Source of the DNA: Polynucleobacter sp. GWA2_45_21
GTDB lineage: Bacteria > Pseudomonadota > Gammaproteobacteria > Burkholderiales > Burkholderiaceae
Length of the DNA stretch: 64,000 bases
Reading direction: 5' to 3'
NCBI RefSeq assembly: GCF_001830325.1
Contig: NZ_MHZG01000001.1
Location: forward strand, 372,001 to 436,000
Shown here: piece after piece, positions 23,886 through 34,728 of the stretch
How the letters are laid out: each line of letters begins with the position of its first letter
Numbering within the stretch: position 1 is the stretch's first letter
Translations under genes and position numbers: made by a program
Notes under the pieces: model-generated
What the model was told of the DNA's origin: nothing
What the model saw: the letters and a program-made list of their open reading frames with translations, nothing else
Databases searched by the model: none

Positions 23886-24617
23886 TTACCTACTCAATAC
23901 GGGATGTATTCGCGCATCACGAGTGTCAATGATTGTTTTGAATCCAGATATGGGATCAATAGTTTCTGTATAGCTAGCGCCTAAGTTTGAGATTACAGCA
24001 AACTGCTGAGGTATATCAAATGCGAGCGCTTCCGCTTTTTTCCGCAATTCATCCTCCTGCTCACGAAGCTTAATGCAGCTGGGTGCAGCTGCAGAATATT
24101 TACTGGTGCATTTAATTGCTAAGGCATCTTCATACATACCAACCTGATCAAATGATCTTGCCGCCTCAAAAGTCATGCACTCTGCTGCCTCCCAGGATGA
24201 GCCAGCACTAAAACCAAACAAGACTGCAGAGCCCCCAATAGATGTGGACCCCATACAGGGAGCAGTGGGATGATTTGCCGGAGAAAATGCTGTAGCTACA
24301 GGAATCTTAGGGGCTGCATAGGAGGTTGAAATGGTGGTGTTTCCTGAAATATTTCCTTGCGAGCTGGAGGCGCCTGTAGAGGTATTGCCTACTGATCCAC
24401 CGAGCGATGTTGAGCTTGATGATCCAGTAGTAAGGTCTCCAACACTTGAACTCGACGGGCCAGCTATGACGTCACCGACAGTGGAAACAGAATTACTGAG
24501 AGGGCTACTGGTAATAGCACCACCTGTAGTAGTCGCTGATGTGTCGATATTAATTTGAGCATGGGGCATGCTACATACAAGCGCAATTAAACTTGCCGTT
24601 GCAAGTTTTTTAAACAT
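23886..24617 (-). CDS. Hypothetical secreted protein with S/T/G-rich N-terminal region and Cys-containing C-terminal region
   Basis: 243 aa; signal-peptide-like N-terminus MFKKLATASLIALVCSMPHA; then low-complexity S/T/G tract; then PCMGSTSIGGSAVLFGFSAGSSWEAAECMTFEAARSFDQVGMYEDALAIKC. Confidence 0.75.
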   Translation of the reverse strand: MFKKLATASLIALVCSMPHAQINIDTSATTTGGAITSSPLSNSVSTVGDVIAGPSSSSVGDLTTGSSSSTSLGGSVGNTSTGASSSQGNISGNTTISTSYAAPKIPVATAFSPANHPTAPCMGSTSIGGSAVLFGFSAGSSWEAAECMTFEAARSFDQVGMYEDALAIKCTSKYSAAAPSCIKLREQEDELRKKAEALAFDIPQQFAVISNLGASYTETIDPISGFKTIIDTRDARIHPVLSR

Positions 24618-24852
24618 ATAAAAAATTTTCTGAGAAGAATGAGGCCTACTCTAATTCGCTAGAGAGGATGACTGTTACGTGAGGTTGAGAAGCCCAAGGC
24701 TGTAACAGTTATAAGCCTTCGGATACCTTAAAGATACTCTTTAAGCGCAACAATAGATATAACTCATTGGCAAAGCCTATCTCAGCGCTTGAATGAGAGT
24801 TTATTTACAGGGTGAAGACTGATATTCAGCGGTGTGCCGCCACATTAAATAC

Positions 24853-24876
24853 AAAAACCACCCGAAGGTGGCTTTT
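24853..24876 (-). terminator. Probable Rho-independent terminator downstream of clpA
   Basis: Minus strand reads AAAAGCCACC-TTCG-GGTGGTTTTT. Confidence 0.75.
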
Positions 24877-24905
24877 GAGTAACTAAGAGTTAAGGATAAA
24901 GTAAG

Positions 24906-27212
24906 TTAAATTTCTTCAACTGGCGCTACATCCGCCTTAGGCCGCTTACCCGGAATCACGGGGGCATCAAACTGAAGTTGAACTTTGCCATCAGCATCAA
25001 TGTCAACGTCCACATGACCGCCCTGCGCCAATTTACCGAATAGCAATTCATCAGCCAAGGCTTTGCGAACTGTATCTTGAATAATGCGTTGCATTGGTCT
25101 TGCACCCATAAGTGGGTCAAAACCATGCTTAGCCAGATGCGCGCGCAATGCCGGACTAAAGCTTGCATCCACTTTCTTCTCATGCAATTGCTCTTCTAAC
25201 TGCATTAAGAACTTATCAACAACTCGCATGATGATAGTTTCATCAAGCGCCTTGAAGGAAACAATCGCATCTAGACGGTTACGGAACTCTGGTGTGAAGA
25301 ACTTCTTGATATCCGCCATCTCATCACCAGACTCACGTGCATTGGTAAAGCCAATGGTGGACTTCTGCATGGCTTCGGCACCAGCATTAGTGGTCATAAT
25401 GATGATGACATTACGGAAGTCGGTCTTACGGCCGTTGTTATCCGTGAGGGTGCCATGATCCATTACCTGCAAGAGAATATTGAAAATGTCTGGATGAGCC
25501 TTTTCGATTTCATCAAGCAAGAGTACGCAATGTGGCTTTTTATTTACGGCCTCAGTCAGCAAGCCGCCTTGATCAAAGCCAACATATCCAGGTGGCGCGC
25601 CAATCAAGCGGCTGACAGCATGACGCTCCATATACTCCGACATATCAAAACGCAAAAGCTCAATCCCGAGTATGTAGGCAAGCTGCTTAGCAACTTCAGT
25701 CTTACCAACACCAGTTGGACCAGAGAACAAGAATGATCCAATTGGCCTATCGATCTTGCCAAGACCAGCGCGAGTCATCTTAATAGCACTCGCCAACGCC
25801 TCAATTGCAGGATCTTGACCAAACACCACGCTCTTAATATCGCGATCCAGTGTTTGCAACTTGCTACGATCATCCACAGTTACAGACTGTGGCGGTATGC
25901 GAGCAATCTTCGCAACGATCTCTTCAATCTCTGGACGGCCAATGGTTTTCTTCTGCTTAGACTTTGGCAAAATGCGCTGCGCTGCGCCTGCTTCATCAAT
26001 TACATCAATTGCCTTGTCTGGCAAATGACGATCATTGATATAGCGTGAAGATAGCTCAGCAGCAGCCACTAAAGCAGCGGAAGCATATTTAACACCATGA
26101 TGCTCTTCAAAACGAGATTTAAGGCCACGCAGAATTTGCACAGTCTGATCGACGGTTGGCTCAACCACATCCACTTTTTGGAATCGACGTGATAGCGCTG
26201 CATCTTTTTCAAAAATGCCGCGGTATTCAGTAAAGGTAGTTGCGCCGATACACTTCAGCTGGCCATTTGATAAAGCAGGCTTTAATAAATTGCTCGCATC
26301 TAATGTACCGCCTGAGGCCGCACCAGCACCAATCAGAGTATGAATCTCATCGATAAATAAAACGCCATGCGGGCTGTCTTTTAAGGACTTGAGAACACTC
26401 TTCAAGCGTTGCTCAAAATCACCGCGGTATTTAGTACCCGCCAAGAGCGCGCCCATATCCAATGAATAGACTGTGGCATCAGCCAGGATTTCAGGCACAT
26501 CGCCCTTCACAATTCTCCAGGCAAGGCCTTCAGCAATCGCAGTCTTACCCACACCAGCCTCACCCACCAAGAGCGGATTATTTTTACGACGACGGCAAAG
26601 CACCTGAATCACACGCTCAACTTCGCTCTCACGGCCAATGAGTGGATCAATCTTGCCCTGTTTAGCCATGACATTCAGGTTCTGAGTGTATTGCTCCAAT
26701 GGACTCTCTTTACCGCCAGAGGATGCGTCTTCAGTCTCTTGAGTAGATTCAGCAGGCTTCACTTGCTCAGTTTGATCCTTGCGTACACCGTGGCTAATAA
26801 AGTTCACGACATCCAAACGAGTCACGCCTTGTTGCTGCAAGAAATAAACCGCGTGCGAATCTTTTTCACCAAAGATGGCAACCAGTACGTTCGCACCAGT
26901 CACTTCTTTTTTGCCGCTTGATGTGGATTGCACATGCATGATGGCGCGCTGAATTACGCGCTGAAAACCTAAGGTTGGCTGCGTATCAACTTCATCGTTA
27001 CCAGGTACAACTGGTGTGTTGTCATTAATAAAGTTTTTGAGTTGCGCACGCAGCTCAGCAATATTGACAGCACAGGCTTTTAAAACCTCGACTGCCGTAG
27101 CGTTATCTAACAAAGCGGCAAGCAAATGCTCAACCGTAATAAATTCATGTCTTGAAGCTCGCGCATCAACAAATGCCATGTGCAAACTGACTTCTAGTTC
27201 CTGGGCAATCAT
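24906..27212 (-). CDS. clpA: ATP-dependent Clp protease ATP-binding subunit ClpA
   Basis: Two AAA+ modules ([30 protein letters not shown]), [18 protein letters not shown] start. Confidence 0.97.
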   Translation of the reverse strand: MIAQELEVSLHMAFVDARASRHEFITVEHLLAALLDNATAVEVLKACAVNIAELRAQLKNFINDNTPVVPGNDEVDTQPTLGFQRVIQRAIMHVQSTSSGKKEVTGANVLVAIFGEKDSHAVYFLQQQGVTRLDVVNFISHGVRKDQTEQVKPAESTQETEDASSGGKESPLEQYTQNLNVMAKQGKIDPLIGRESEVERVIQVLCRRRKNNPLLVGEAGVGKTAIAEGLAWRIVKGDVPEILADATVYSLDMGALLAGTKYRGDFEQRLKSVLKSLKDSPHGVLFIDEIHTLIGAGAASGGTLDASNLLKPALSNGQLKCIGATTFTEYRGIFEKDAALSRRFQKVDVVEPTVDQTVQILRGLKSRFEEHHGVKYASAALVAAAELSSRYINDRHLPDKAIDVIDEAGAAQRILPKSKQKKTIGRPEIEEIVAKIARIPPQSVTVDDRSKLQTLDRDIKSVVFGQDPAIEALASAIKMTRAGLGKIDRPIGSFLFSGPTGVGKTEVAKQLAYILGIELLRFDMSEYMERHAVSRLIGAPPGYVGFDQGGLLTEAVNKKPHCVLLLDEIEKAHPDIFNILLQVMDHGTLTDNNGRKTDFRNVIIIMTTNAGAEAMQKSTIGFTNARESGDEMADIKKFFTPEFRNRLDAIVSFKALDETIIMRVVDKFLMQLEEQLHEKKVDASFSPALRAHLAKHGFDPLMGARPMQRIIQDTVRKALADELLFGKLAQGGHVDVDIDADGKVQLQFDAPVIPGKRPKADVAPVEEI

Positions 27213-27556
27213 GCTTCCTCCATAGTGCACTGTAGTGGGTGACCCGCTTCGCGGGAGAGCTCGATAACTTGATGCACTTTTGTTGCCGCAACATCACGTG
27301 TAAATACACCGCAAATGCCTTTGCCAACTAAATGAACCTGCAACATGATCCGTGTAGCTGTTTCATGATCTTTATTAAAATACTCCTGAATAACCATCAC
27401 CACAAATTCCATTGGTGTGTAATCGTCATTCAATAGTAAAACTTTATACATCGAAGGCGCCTTTAATTTCTCGGCCTGCTTTTCGAGAAGAATGGTGTCT
27501 TCAATGTGAGGGTTATTTGGATTGCCAACCGTGGGATTTTTCGTTGTACGACTCAT
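27209..27556 (-). CDS. clpS: ATP-dependent Clp protease adaptor ClpS
   Basis: [57 protein letters not shown]; start among several Met uncertain. Confidence 0.95.
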   Translation of the reverse strand: MSRTTKNPTVGNPNNPHIEDTILLEKQAEKLKAPSMYKVLLLNDDYTPMEFVVMVIQEYFNKDHETATRIMLQVHLVGKGICGVFTRDVAATKVHQVIELSREAGHPLQCTMEEA

Positions 27557-27701
27557 GAGAAACATTCTAAACACAGATGTAAAAATTTGGATTTGAGGGC
27601 TTTGTTGCAAAAAACCATCAAGAAAGGCCTCCTAACCCCATATTGGGGCATTTTTCGATAAAAAAAGGGGTCTTTAGCAGTAACTATCTTTACCCAACCC
27701 C

Positions 27702-27730
27702 TTGACACCCCACCATAAAGGGCAAACAAT
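27702..27730 (+). promoter_or_regulatory. Putative sigma-70 promoter for the cold-shock gene (long 5' UTR)
   Basis: TTGACA-17 bp-AACAAT; leaves an untranslated leader of roughly 100 nt before ATG 27841. Confidence 0.45.
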
Positions 27731-27840
27731 CAGGGGGTAGGCTTTATTTGGAGTCCTATTTAGGCGTGTTGTAGAGCGAGACTGATTAAAAAGTATTCAC
27801 CCTCATCACGGTTGTTTTAAGTTTATGTAATGGAGTTCGC

Positions 27841-28044
27841 ATGGCGACCGGAATTGTTAAGTGGTTCAATGATGCAAAAGGTTTTGGCTTTATCAAACCT
27901 GATGATGGTGAAGAAGAGTTGTTTGCGCATTTCAGCGCAATCACAATGCCTGGGTTCAAAACCCTCAAGGAAAACCAAAAGGTAACGTTTGACATTACCC
28001 AAGGCCCTAAAGGCAAACAAGCTACTAATATCCAAGCAGCTTAA
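27841..28044 (+). CDS. Cold-shock protein, CspA family
   Basis: [34 protein letters not shown]. Confidence 0.97.
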   Translation: MATGIVKWFNDAKGFGFIKPDDGEEELFAHFSAITMPGFKTLKENQKVTFDITQGPKGKQATNIQAA

Positions 28045-28063
28045 TCTGCTTTAGATCATTATT

Positions 28064-28095
28064 AAAAACCCAGGACTTGTTCCTGGGTTTTTTTT
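28064..28095 (+). terminator. Rho-independent terminator of csp gene
   Basis: AAAAACCCAGGA-CTTGT-TCCTGGG followed by T-tract. Confidence 0.92.
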
Positions 28096-28168
28096 CGCCT
28101 GAATTTTCTTTCCCTGCTTGTACCCTGACTTAGAATTACCCTCACACCAACGGATCACTCAGAACACC

Positions 28169-28624
28169 ATGCTCCAATCCAAAATCAAAAAAATTCTTAC
28201 CCTACTAATCACCGCTTCCAGCTTCTTTTCTGCTGTTAGCTTCGCGCAGGTCAATACTGGTCTGCCAATCGTTGAGCTTAAGGCTGGTATCTATCGCATT
28301 CAGGCGGAGTTAGCCGACACCCCTAAAGCACGTGAAGTCGGACTCATGAATCGCACCAACATGCCTACTAACTCAGGCATGTTGTTTATCTTTGAGCAAA
28401 AAGCAGGGCATTGCTTCTGGATGAGCAACACCAAGATCCCACTATCCATCGCCTTCATTGCTGATGATGGCAAGATTGTGAATATCGAAGAGATGCAAGC
28501 GCAGACAACTAACAATCACTGCCCTCAAGCTCCAATTCGCTATGCTCTAGAGATGAATAAACAGTGGTTCTCTGAAAGAGTGATCGTGCCAGGTACCGTT
28601 ATTCAAGGCTTGCCCAAGAGATAA
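28169..28624 (+). CDS. DUF192 family secreted protein
   Basis: Signal-peptide-like N-terminus; ADTPKAREVGLMNRTNMPTNSGMLFIFEQKAGHCFWMSNTKIPLSIAFI. Confidence 0.9.
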   Translation: MLQSKIKKILTLLITASSFFSAVSFAQVNTGLPIVELKAGIYRIQAELADTPKAREVGLMNRTNMPTNSGMLFIFEQKAGHCFWMSNTKIPLSIAFIADDGKIVNIEEMQAQTTNNHCPQAPIRYALEMNKQWFSERVIVPGTVIQGLPKR

Positions 28625-28650
28625 GGTCATTCAGTCGGGGTTAGCAATAA

Positions 28651-28676
28651 AAAACGCAGACCGAGGCCTGCGTTTT
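28651..28676. terminator. Putative terminator between convergent DUF192 gene and ppnP
   Basis: AAAACGCAG-N8-CTGCGTTTT plus T-rich tail. Confidence 0.7.
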
Positions 28677-28719
28677 CTTTTGGATGCAAGAGGAATGCTT
28701 CTCTTGTTTGCTCGCCTAC

Positions 28720-29025
28720 TTATTCAAAGTGGCAAACATAGTGCACTGGTGACTCGGCACGGATAATGAAATAACCACCCTTTTCCACTTCCCAGCTTTG
28801 ACCAGCCTTGAATTCGACTTCAGGAGCGCCGTTGATGCTGACAAATGCATTTCCATCGACTACTTCCATGACTTCTTTAGTGCTCAGATCAAAACGTAAA
28901 GTACTTGGTAACACTACGCCGACAGACTTACGAACGCCATTAGGCAAAGTCACAGTGTGAGATACGCACTTACCATCAAAAAATACATTGGCTTTCTTGC
29001 CTACAGAAACTTGATCAAATTGCAT
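28720..29025 (-). CDS. ppnP: Pyrimidine/purine nucleoside phosphorylase (PpnP, DUF1255)
   Basis: ANVFFDGKCVSHTVTLPNGVRKSVGVVLPSTLRFDLSTKEVMEVVDG. Confidence 0.92.
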   Translation of the reverse strand: MQFDQVSVGKKANVFFDGKCVSHTVTLPNGVRKSVGVVLPSTLRFDLSTKEVMEVVDGNAFVSINGAPEVEFKAGQSWEVEKGGYFIIRAESPVHYVCHFE

Positions 29026-29071
29026 CTTTATTCTTTCTAATCTGAATTTACTAGTTAGTTATTTATCGAAA

Positions 29072-30301
29072 TTATTTAGCACGCTTACGTCTTGCAGTTT
29101 CAGCAATTCGCATGCGCAAAGCATTGAGCTTGATGAATCCACCAGCATCAGCTTGGTTGTATGCACCACCGTCATCATCAAAGGTGGCGATAGTTTGATC
29201 AAACAGGGTGTTCGCTGAATCACGTGAGATCACAGAAACAGACCCCTTATACAGCTTCAAACGCACAACGCCATTAACCATCTGCTGCGTATGATCGATC
29301 AATGTTTGCAGAGCCAGACGCTCTGGCGCCCACCATAAACCGTTGTAGATCAAGCTGGCGTAACGTGGCATCAAATCATCTTTGAGGTGGGCTACTTCAC
29401 GATCCAAAGTAATGCTCTCAATACCGCGGTGCGCTTTCAACAAAATAGTGCCGCCAGGAGTTTCATAGCAGCCGCGGCTCTTCATACCTACAAAGCGGTT
29501 CTCAACCAAGTCAAGTCGACCAATGCCATGCATGCCACCGATGCGATTGAGCTCAGCCAACAACTCATGGGGCTTATATGCCTTGCCATTGATGGCTACT
29601 GGATCACCAGCACGGAATTCAATTTCAATGATTTCTGGGGTATCTGGAGCCTTCTCAGGAGAGACCGTCCAGCGCCACATGGATTCTTCTGCTTCAGCAT
29701 TTGGGTTCTCGAGATGACGGCCCTCGTAACTAATGTGCAATAAGTTGGCATCCATAGAATATGGGGAACCACCTTGCTTGTGCTTCATCTCAACTGGAAT
29801 ACCATGCTTTTCTGCATAAGCCATCAATTTTTCACGAGAAAGCAGATCCCACTCACGCCAAGGAGCAATGACTTTGATTCCTGGCTCAAGTGCGTAGTAA
29901 CCCAGCTCAAAACGAACTTGGTCATTGCCTTTTCCAGTGGCACCATGCGATACAGAATCAGCACCAGTTTGGCGAGCAATTTCAATTTGACGCTTAGCGA
30001 TTAATGGACGCGCGATGGAAGTACCTAAAAGATATTCACCTTCGTAAATCGTATTAGCGCGGAACATCGGGAATACAAAGTCACGCACAAACTCTTCGCG
30101 CAAATCATCGATAAAAATATTTTCTGGCTTGATACCAAACTGCAGCGCTTTAGCGCGCGCTGGCTCAAGCTCCTCACCCTGACCTAAATCGGCCGTGAAA
30201 GTAACGATCTCGCATTGATAAGTATCTTGAAGCCATTTCAAGATCACGCTAGTGTCAAGACCGCCGGAATACGCTAGAACTACTTTTTTAATATCAGACA
30301 T
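29072..30301 (-). CDS. argG: Argininosuccinate synthase
   Basis: [36 protein letters not shown]. Confidence 0.97.
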   Translation of the reverse strand: MSDIKKVVLAYSGGLDTSVILKWLQDTYQCEIVTFTADLGQGEELEPARAKALQFGIKPENIFIDDLREEFVRDFVFPMFRANTIYEGEYLLGTSIARPLIAKRQIEIARQTGADSVSHGATGKGNDQVRFELGYYALEPGIKVIAPWREWDLLSREKLMAYAEKHGIPVEMKHKQGGSPYSMDANLLHISYEGRHLENPNAEAEESMWRWTVSPEKAPDTPEIIEIEFRAGDPVAINGKAYKPHELLAELNRIGGMHGIGRLDLVENRFVGMKSRGCYETPGGTILLKAHRGIESITLDREVAHLKDDLMPRYASLIYNGLWWAPERLALQTLIDHTQQMVNGVVRLKLYKGSVSVISRDSANTLFDQTIATFDDDGGAYNQADAGGFIKLNALRMRIAETARRKRAK

Positions 30302-30359
30302 GATTTCTTTTCAATTAAAAATGAACTAATAACCAACCAAAATAAATTGCTTCAAAAAA

Positions 30360-31340
30360 TTAATCCAAACGGCCGCAGAGTAAATACTCCATCAAGGCCT
30401 TTTGAACATGCAGACGATTTTCAGCTTCTTCCCAAACAATACTTTGAGGGCCATCAATCACTTCCGCCGAAACCTCTTCACCACGATGGGCAGGCAGACA
30501 ATGCATGAACAAGGCATCTGGCTTTGCCAAAGACATTAATTCTTCATCCACCATCCAGTCCTTAAAAGCGCTCATGCGTGAGGTGTTCTCATCCTCATAA
30601 CCCATGCTGGTCCATACATCGGTAGTCACCAAGTCAGCATCCTTGCAGGCATCTTTTGGATCAGCACAAACAGTAAGGTGTTGCTTCGCTTTAGCAGTCA
30701 ATCTAGACTCATCAAGCTGATAGCCGCCTGGCGCAGAGAAACGAATTTGGAAATCTAAACACTCAGCTGCCTGTATCCAGGTATAGGCCATATTGTTAGC
30801 ATCACCCACCCAAGCTACAGTTTTGCCTTGGATCGGGCCACGAGCCTCAACGAAAGTAAAGATATCGGCTAATACTTGGCAAGGATGGTATTCATTAGTA
30901 AGGCCATTGATCACCGGCACACGAGAATTCGCAGCAAAGCGCTCAATAATCTCTTGGCCGAAAGTGCGGATCATGATGATATCGGTCATCCTAGAAATGA
31001 CCTGCGCAGCGTCCTCTACAGGCTCGCCACGACCCAACTGGGTATCTCTGGTGTTCAGGTATACCGCATGCCCGCCAAGCTGGTGTATGCCAGCCTCAAA
31101 AGAAAGACGAGTACGAGTCGAATGCTTCTCAAAGATCATCGCTAGAGTGCGATCGTGCAGGGGATGCCAAGTCTCGTAACTTTTGAACTTAGTCTTGAGC
31201 CAAGCAGAACGCTTGAGGAGATAGTCATACTCTTCGCGTGTCAGGTCAGCAAACTGCAAGTAATGCTTAACCTGGCCAGGCACTTGAGGCTTTGCCAAAG
31301 ATGTCATTGTTGAGCTTTCTACTAGAGTTTTAGCTTGCAT
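30360..31340 (-). CDS. argF: Ornithine carbamoyltransferase
   Basis: FEKHSTRTRLSFEAGIHQLGGHAVYL; MHCLPAHRGEEVS; start may be the internal ATG of MTSLAKPQV. Confidence 0.96.
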   Translation of the reverse strand: MQAKTLVESSTMTSLAKPQVPGQVKHYLQFADLTREEYDYLLKRSAWLKTKFKSYETWHPLHDRTLAMIFEKHSTRTRLSFEAGIHQLGGHAVYLNTRDTQLGRGEPVEDAAQVISRMTDIIMIRTFGQEIIERFAANSRVPVINGLTNEYHPCQVLADIFTFVEARGPIQGKTVAWVGDANNMAYTWIQAAECLDFQIRFSAPGGYQLDESRLTAKAKQHLTVCADPKDACKDADLVTTDVWTSMGYEDENTSRMSAFKDWMVDEELMSLAKPDALFMHCLPAHRGEEVSAEVIDGPQSIVWEEAENRLHVQKALMEYLLCGRLD

Positions 31341-31460
31341 TTTTTGTTTGGAGCACCGAACTGCACGAAAATAGTTCCTAAAGTCATCTTAAGGCCTTCG
31401 CAGACTGTTAAGCTAGAGGGCTGAGTAACACTGATTCCTTACAACGATTTCTACGCCAAC

Positions 31461-31775
31461 TTGAACCACAAAAAGCTTTTTATTCAAGGCATTACAACTT
31501 CTGGCAAACCTTTTCGTCCCAGCGACTGGGCCGAACGTCTTTGCGGAGTGATGGCCACTTTTCGCCCACCAGGCGATGCTGGTGACCCCCGCTTCACTTA
31601 CTCACCTTATGTCAGGCCAGTGGTTATTGCAAAAGTGAAATGCGTTGTTATTGATACCAGACTGAGAGACCTTGATCCGAGAGCGCTCGACTTTGTCATG
31701 AACTTTGCCAAAGACAACAGCCTACCAATCGAAGAGGCCTGTGAATTCGAACCGAATTCACAATCCCAGTCCTAA
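31461..31775 (+). CDS. DUF3579 domain protein
   Basis: GKPFRPSDWAERLCGVMATF...DPRFTYSPYVRPVVIAKVKCVVIDTRL, recognised betaproteobacterial family; start uncertain. Confidence 0.8.
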   Translation: MNHKKLFIQGITTSGKPFRPSDWAERLCGVMATFRPPGDAGDPRFTYSPYVRPVVIAKVKCVVIDTRLRDLDPRALDFVMNFAKDNSLPIEEACEFEPNSQSQS

Positions 31776-31805
31776 AAACAAAAACCCGCTCTGATAAGGA
31801 GCGGG
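31776..31805 (-). terminator. Terminator downstream of rpsT (minus strand)
   Basis: Minus strand CCCGCTC-CTTATCA-GAGCGGG followed by TTTTTGTTTTT. Confidence 0.8.
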
Positions 31806-31850
31806 CTTAGACCCCGATTACTCTAGAGTCTGCCTAAAACTATAAAAGTC

Positions 31851-32117
31851 TTACGCTGCCATTGCCTTGATAGCTGCAGACAAACGTGACTTCTGACGTG
31901 ATGCAGTATTTTTGTGAGCAATCTTTTTATCAGCAATCTTGTCGATTGTTGATTGAGTTGCTGCGAACACTTTAGCTGCAGCAGCCTTGTCGCCAGTTTC
32001 AATTGCTTTGCGAACTGCCTTGATTGAAGTGCGAAGCTTTGAACGCAAACTGGAGTTGTGCTCATTCTGTTTTACTGCCTGCCGTGCGCGTTTACGCGCT
32101 TGTGCGGTATTGGCCAT
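31851..32117 (-). CDS. rpsT: 30S ribosomal protein S20
   Basis: [40 protein letters not shown]. Confidence 0.98.
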   Translation of the reverse strand: MANTAQARKRARQAVKQNEHNSSLRSKLRTSIKAVRKAIETGDKAAAAKVFAATQSTIDKIADKKIAHKNTASRQKSRLSAAIKAMAA

Positions 32118-32270
32118 CTTTAAACCTTGCTATATAAAAATTACAAAATACGATTAACTGAAAATCTGCGTGGGTTCGCCAAATTTGTAAGCTGACTCAC
32201 CAAAACCCAAGATTTTACATTAAAGGACTAAAAAAGCCCAGTCGCTTGATAAATAGGGGAAAATTAGCCC

Positions 32271-33824
32271 ATGAATCTGCTTTCTGCTGCCGCCAAGGTT
32301 AGCTCCCTCACCATGCTCTCTAGGATCACCGGACTCCTCCGGGAGACCCTGATTGCCCGTAGTTTTGGGGCCTCTGAGTGGACGGATGCCTTTAATGTGG
32401 CCTTCAGACTGCCTAATTTACTACGCCGACTCTTTGCTGAAGGGGCCTTTTCTCAGGCATTTGTACCCATTTTGGGGGAAATTTCCAGCAAGGGTGACGT
32501 AAAACAGTCCCAAATCCTCGTAAATGCCGTTGCCACGCTCTTATTCTGGGCTTTGTTGCTTACGGTACTCCTTGGAGTGATCGGCGCCCCCTTGTTGATT
32601 TTGGTGATTGCTACAGGCTTTGAGGGCGGACCAGCATACGAGGCAAGCGTAGTCATGACCCGAATCATGTTCCCTTACATTGGCCTTATTTCCATGGTTT
32701 CTCTGTCAGCTGGGATCCTCAATACTTTTGGCCGCTTCGCCATTCCGGCGTTTACCCCAGTTTTACTCAATTTAGCCCTGATCGGCAGCGCCATATTTTT
32801 GGCGCCCCACTTGGATCAACCGATTTATGCCTTGAGCATTGGCGTGCTCGTGGGTGGCTTCTTGCAACTGGCGATTCAGGTTCCAGCGCTATCCCGCCTC
32901 GGCTTATTGCCTAAAGTAGGTCTCTTGCCAGGCGCCATCAAAGCAGCCATTCAAAATCCAGATGCAAGGCGCGTCATGAAACTCATGGGGCCTGCGGTGT
33001 TTGCAGTCTCTGTTGCCCAAATTTCTCTGATCATCAATACCAATATTGCTTCTCGCTTGCAAACCGGTAGCGTGTCTTGGCTCTCTTACGCGGATCGTCT
33101 GATGGAGTTTCCTACGGCCCTATTAGGCGTAGCACTAGGAACCGTCTTACTGCCAAGTCTCAGTAAAGCAAATGCAAAAAATGATTTAGTGCATGCTGGT
33201 GAACTTCTTATTTGGGGATTGCAGCTCACCTTTTTGCTAGCGGCCCCTTGCGCAATTGCTCTCTTTATTTTTGGTGAGCCACTAGCAGCGGTGCTGTATC
33301 ACTACGGCAAGTTCAACGCCATGGATGTCCTAATGACACAGCGTGCACTAGCAGCTTATGGCGTTGGACTGATTGGTCTCATTTTGGTGAAGATCCTGGC
33401 TCCCGGCTTTTATTCACGACAAGATATCCGCACACCAGTGAAAATTGGTTTGTTGGTCTTGGTTGCGACCCAATTGGCTAATTTAGTTTTTGTTCCTTGG
33501 TTAGGCCATGCCGGCCTCGCCCTTTCCGTGGGTGCTGGTGCCTGCCTAAATGCAACGCTACTCTGGGTTGGCCTCCATCGTCGTGGCGCTCTACCTAGCG
33601 CTGCATGGTTAAAGTACTTAGGGCAGCTCTTACTTGCCTTAATTCCTTTTGCCTTTCTCTTGTATTACGCCGCTACTGCACACGATTGGATTGAGCTGCA
33701 ATCTAGTCCATGGATTCGCATTGGATTAGTGGCTGCATGGCTAGCTGCTGCAGCTGTGGTTTATTTTGCAGCCCTATGGCTTGTTGGCATTCGCTGGCAA
33801 AAATTCCTGCGTCATGCAAAATAG
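32271..33824 (+). CDS. murJ: Lipid II flippase MurJ (MviN)
   Basis: MLSRITGLLRETLIARSFGASEWTDAFNVAFRLPNLLRRLFAEGAFSQAFVPIL. Confidence 0.97.
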   Translation: MNLLSAAAKVSSLTMLSRITGLLRETLIARSFGASEWTDAFNVAFRLPNLLRRLFAEGAFSQAFVPILGEISSKGDVKQSQILVNAVATLLFWALLLTVLLGVIGAPLLILVIATGFEGGPAYEASVVMTRIMFPYIGLISMVSLSAGILNTFGRFAIPAFTPVLLNLALIGSAIFLAPHLDQPIYALSIGVLVGGFLQLAIQVPALSRLGLLPKVGLLPGAIKAAIQNPDARRVMKLMGPAVFAVSVAQISLIINTNIASRLQTGSVSWLSYADRLMEFPTALLGVALGTVLLPSLSKANAKNDLVHAGELLIWGLQLTFLLAAPCAIALFIFGEPLAAVLYHYGKFNAMDVLMTQRALAAYGVGLIGLILVKILAPGFYSRQDIRTPVKIGLLVLVATQLANLVFVPWLGHAGLALSVGAGACLNATLLWVGLHRRGALPSAAWLKYLGQLLLALIPFAFLLYYAATAHDWIELQSSPWIRIGLVAAWLAAAAVVYFAALWLVGIRWQKFLRHAK

Positions 33825-33829
33825 CTTTT

Positions 33830-34672
33830 ATGCCAACACAACAACTTGACTATTTCACATCCCTCGTAGCTGAGGACGAGCACTTCCCTTTAACTGAGGC
33901 GACGGTTGCGGTTGCACAACATGCTTATCCTGATCTGGATGTTCAAGGTGTTCTCGATCAGATCGATCAATGGGGCAATAAGTTGAAGCAACGCATTACT
34001 TCTGATACGCCACCGATTCAGCGCCTGCAATTGCTCAAGCATTTCTTTTACAACGAATTGGGATTTGGCCCCAATCCGAATGATTTTTACGCGCCCGAGA
34101 ATTCTTATCTTCATCAAATCATTGAGAATCGCCGCGGCATTCCAATCTCATTGGCAATCTTGATGATGGAGCTTGGTCAGCAAATTGGTTTGAATATTCG
34201 CGGGGTATCTTTCCCTAATCACTTCATGATGCGCATCTCCTTACAACAAGGTGAAATCATCATGGATCCTTTGAATGGCGAGTCCCTCTCCAAAAATCAA
34301 TTACAGGAAATGCTCGATCCTTACCTCGATGCCAAAGGCTATCGTGGTGAGCTCAGTCTGCCACTCAATATTTTCTTGCGCGCCTCTAGCTCTCGAGAAA
34401 TCCTTTCTCGCTTTATGAGAAATCTCAAAATGATTTACTCCGAAGATGAGCGTTGGGAGCGTCTGCTGGGTATTCAAGAACGCCTTGTCATTTTGTTGCC
34501 AGAGTCAAGCGAAGAGGTTCGGGATCGTGGATTAATCTTCGCGCAACTAGAGTACGTTCGTCCTGCGATAGCCGACCTTCATCGCTACTTAAGTGAAATG
34601 CCTGGCGCAGAAGATGCAGCCGACATTCGTGAGCATATTGCCACGCTAGAGAGTCAAACAAAACTACATTAA
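33830..34672 (+). CDS. SirB1 family transglutaminase-like/TPR protein
   Basis: ENSYLHQIIENRRGIPISLAILMMELGQQIGLNIRGVSFPNHFMMRI; start set to ATG 33830 (MPTQQLDYF). Confidence 0.92.
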   Translation: MPTQQLDYFTSLVAEDEHFPLTEATVAVAQHAYPDLDVQGVLDQIDQWGNKLKQRITSDTPPIQRLQLLKHFFYNELGFGPNPNDFYAPENSYLHQIIENRRGIPISLAILMMELGQQIGLNIRGVSFPNHFMMRISLQQGEIIMDPLNGESLSKNQLQEMLDPYLDAKGYRGELSLPLNIFLRASSSREILSRFMRNLKMIYSEDERWERLLGIQERLVILLPESSEEVRDRGLIFAQLEYVRPAIADLHRYLSEMPGAEDAADIREHIATLESQTKLH

Positions 34673-34728
34673 GCAGTAGGCTCGTTAATCTCAATAGAGA
34701 TTGCAGCATTTCATTCCTATAATGTCTT

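Noticed and set aside
27636-27648. CCCCATATTGGGG upstream of csp/clpS, resembling a sigma-32 -10 element
   Set aside because: No CTTGAA-like -35 at suitable spacing on either strand; more likely just a small palindrome.
33710-33829. N-terminal extension of the SirB1-like ORF in the track
   Set aside because: Overlaps murJ out of frame and is Cys-rich nonsense; family N-terminus fits ATG 33830.
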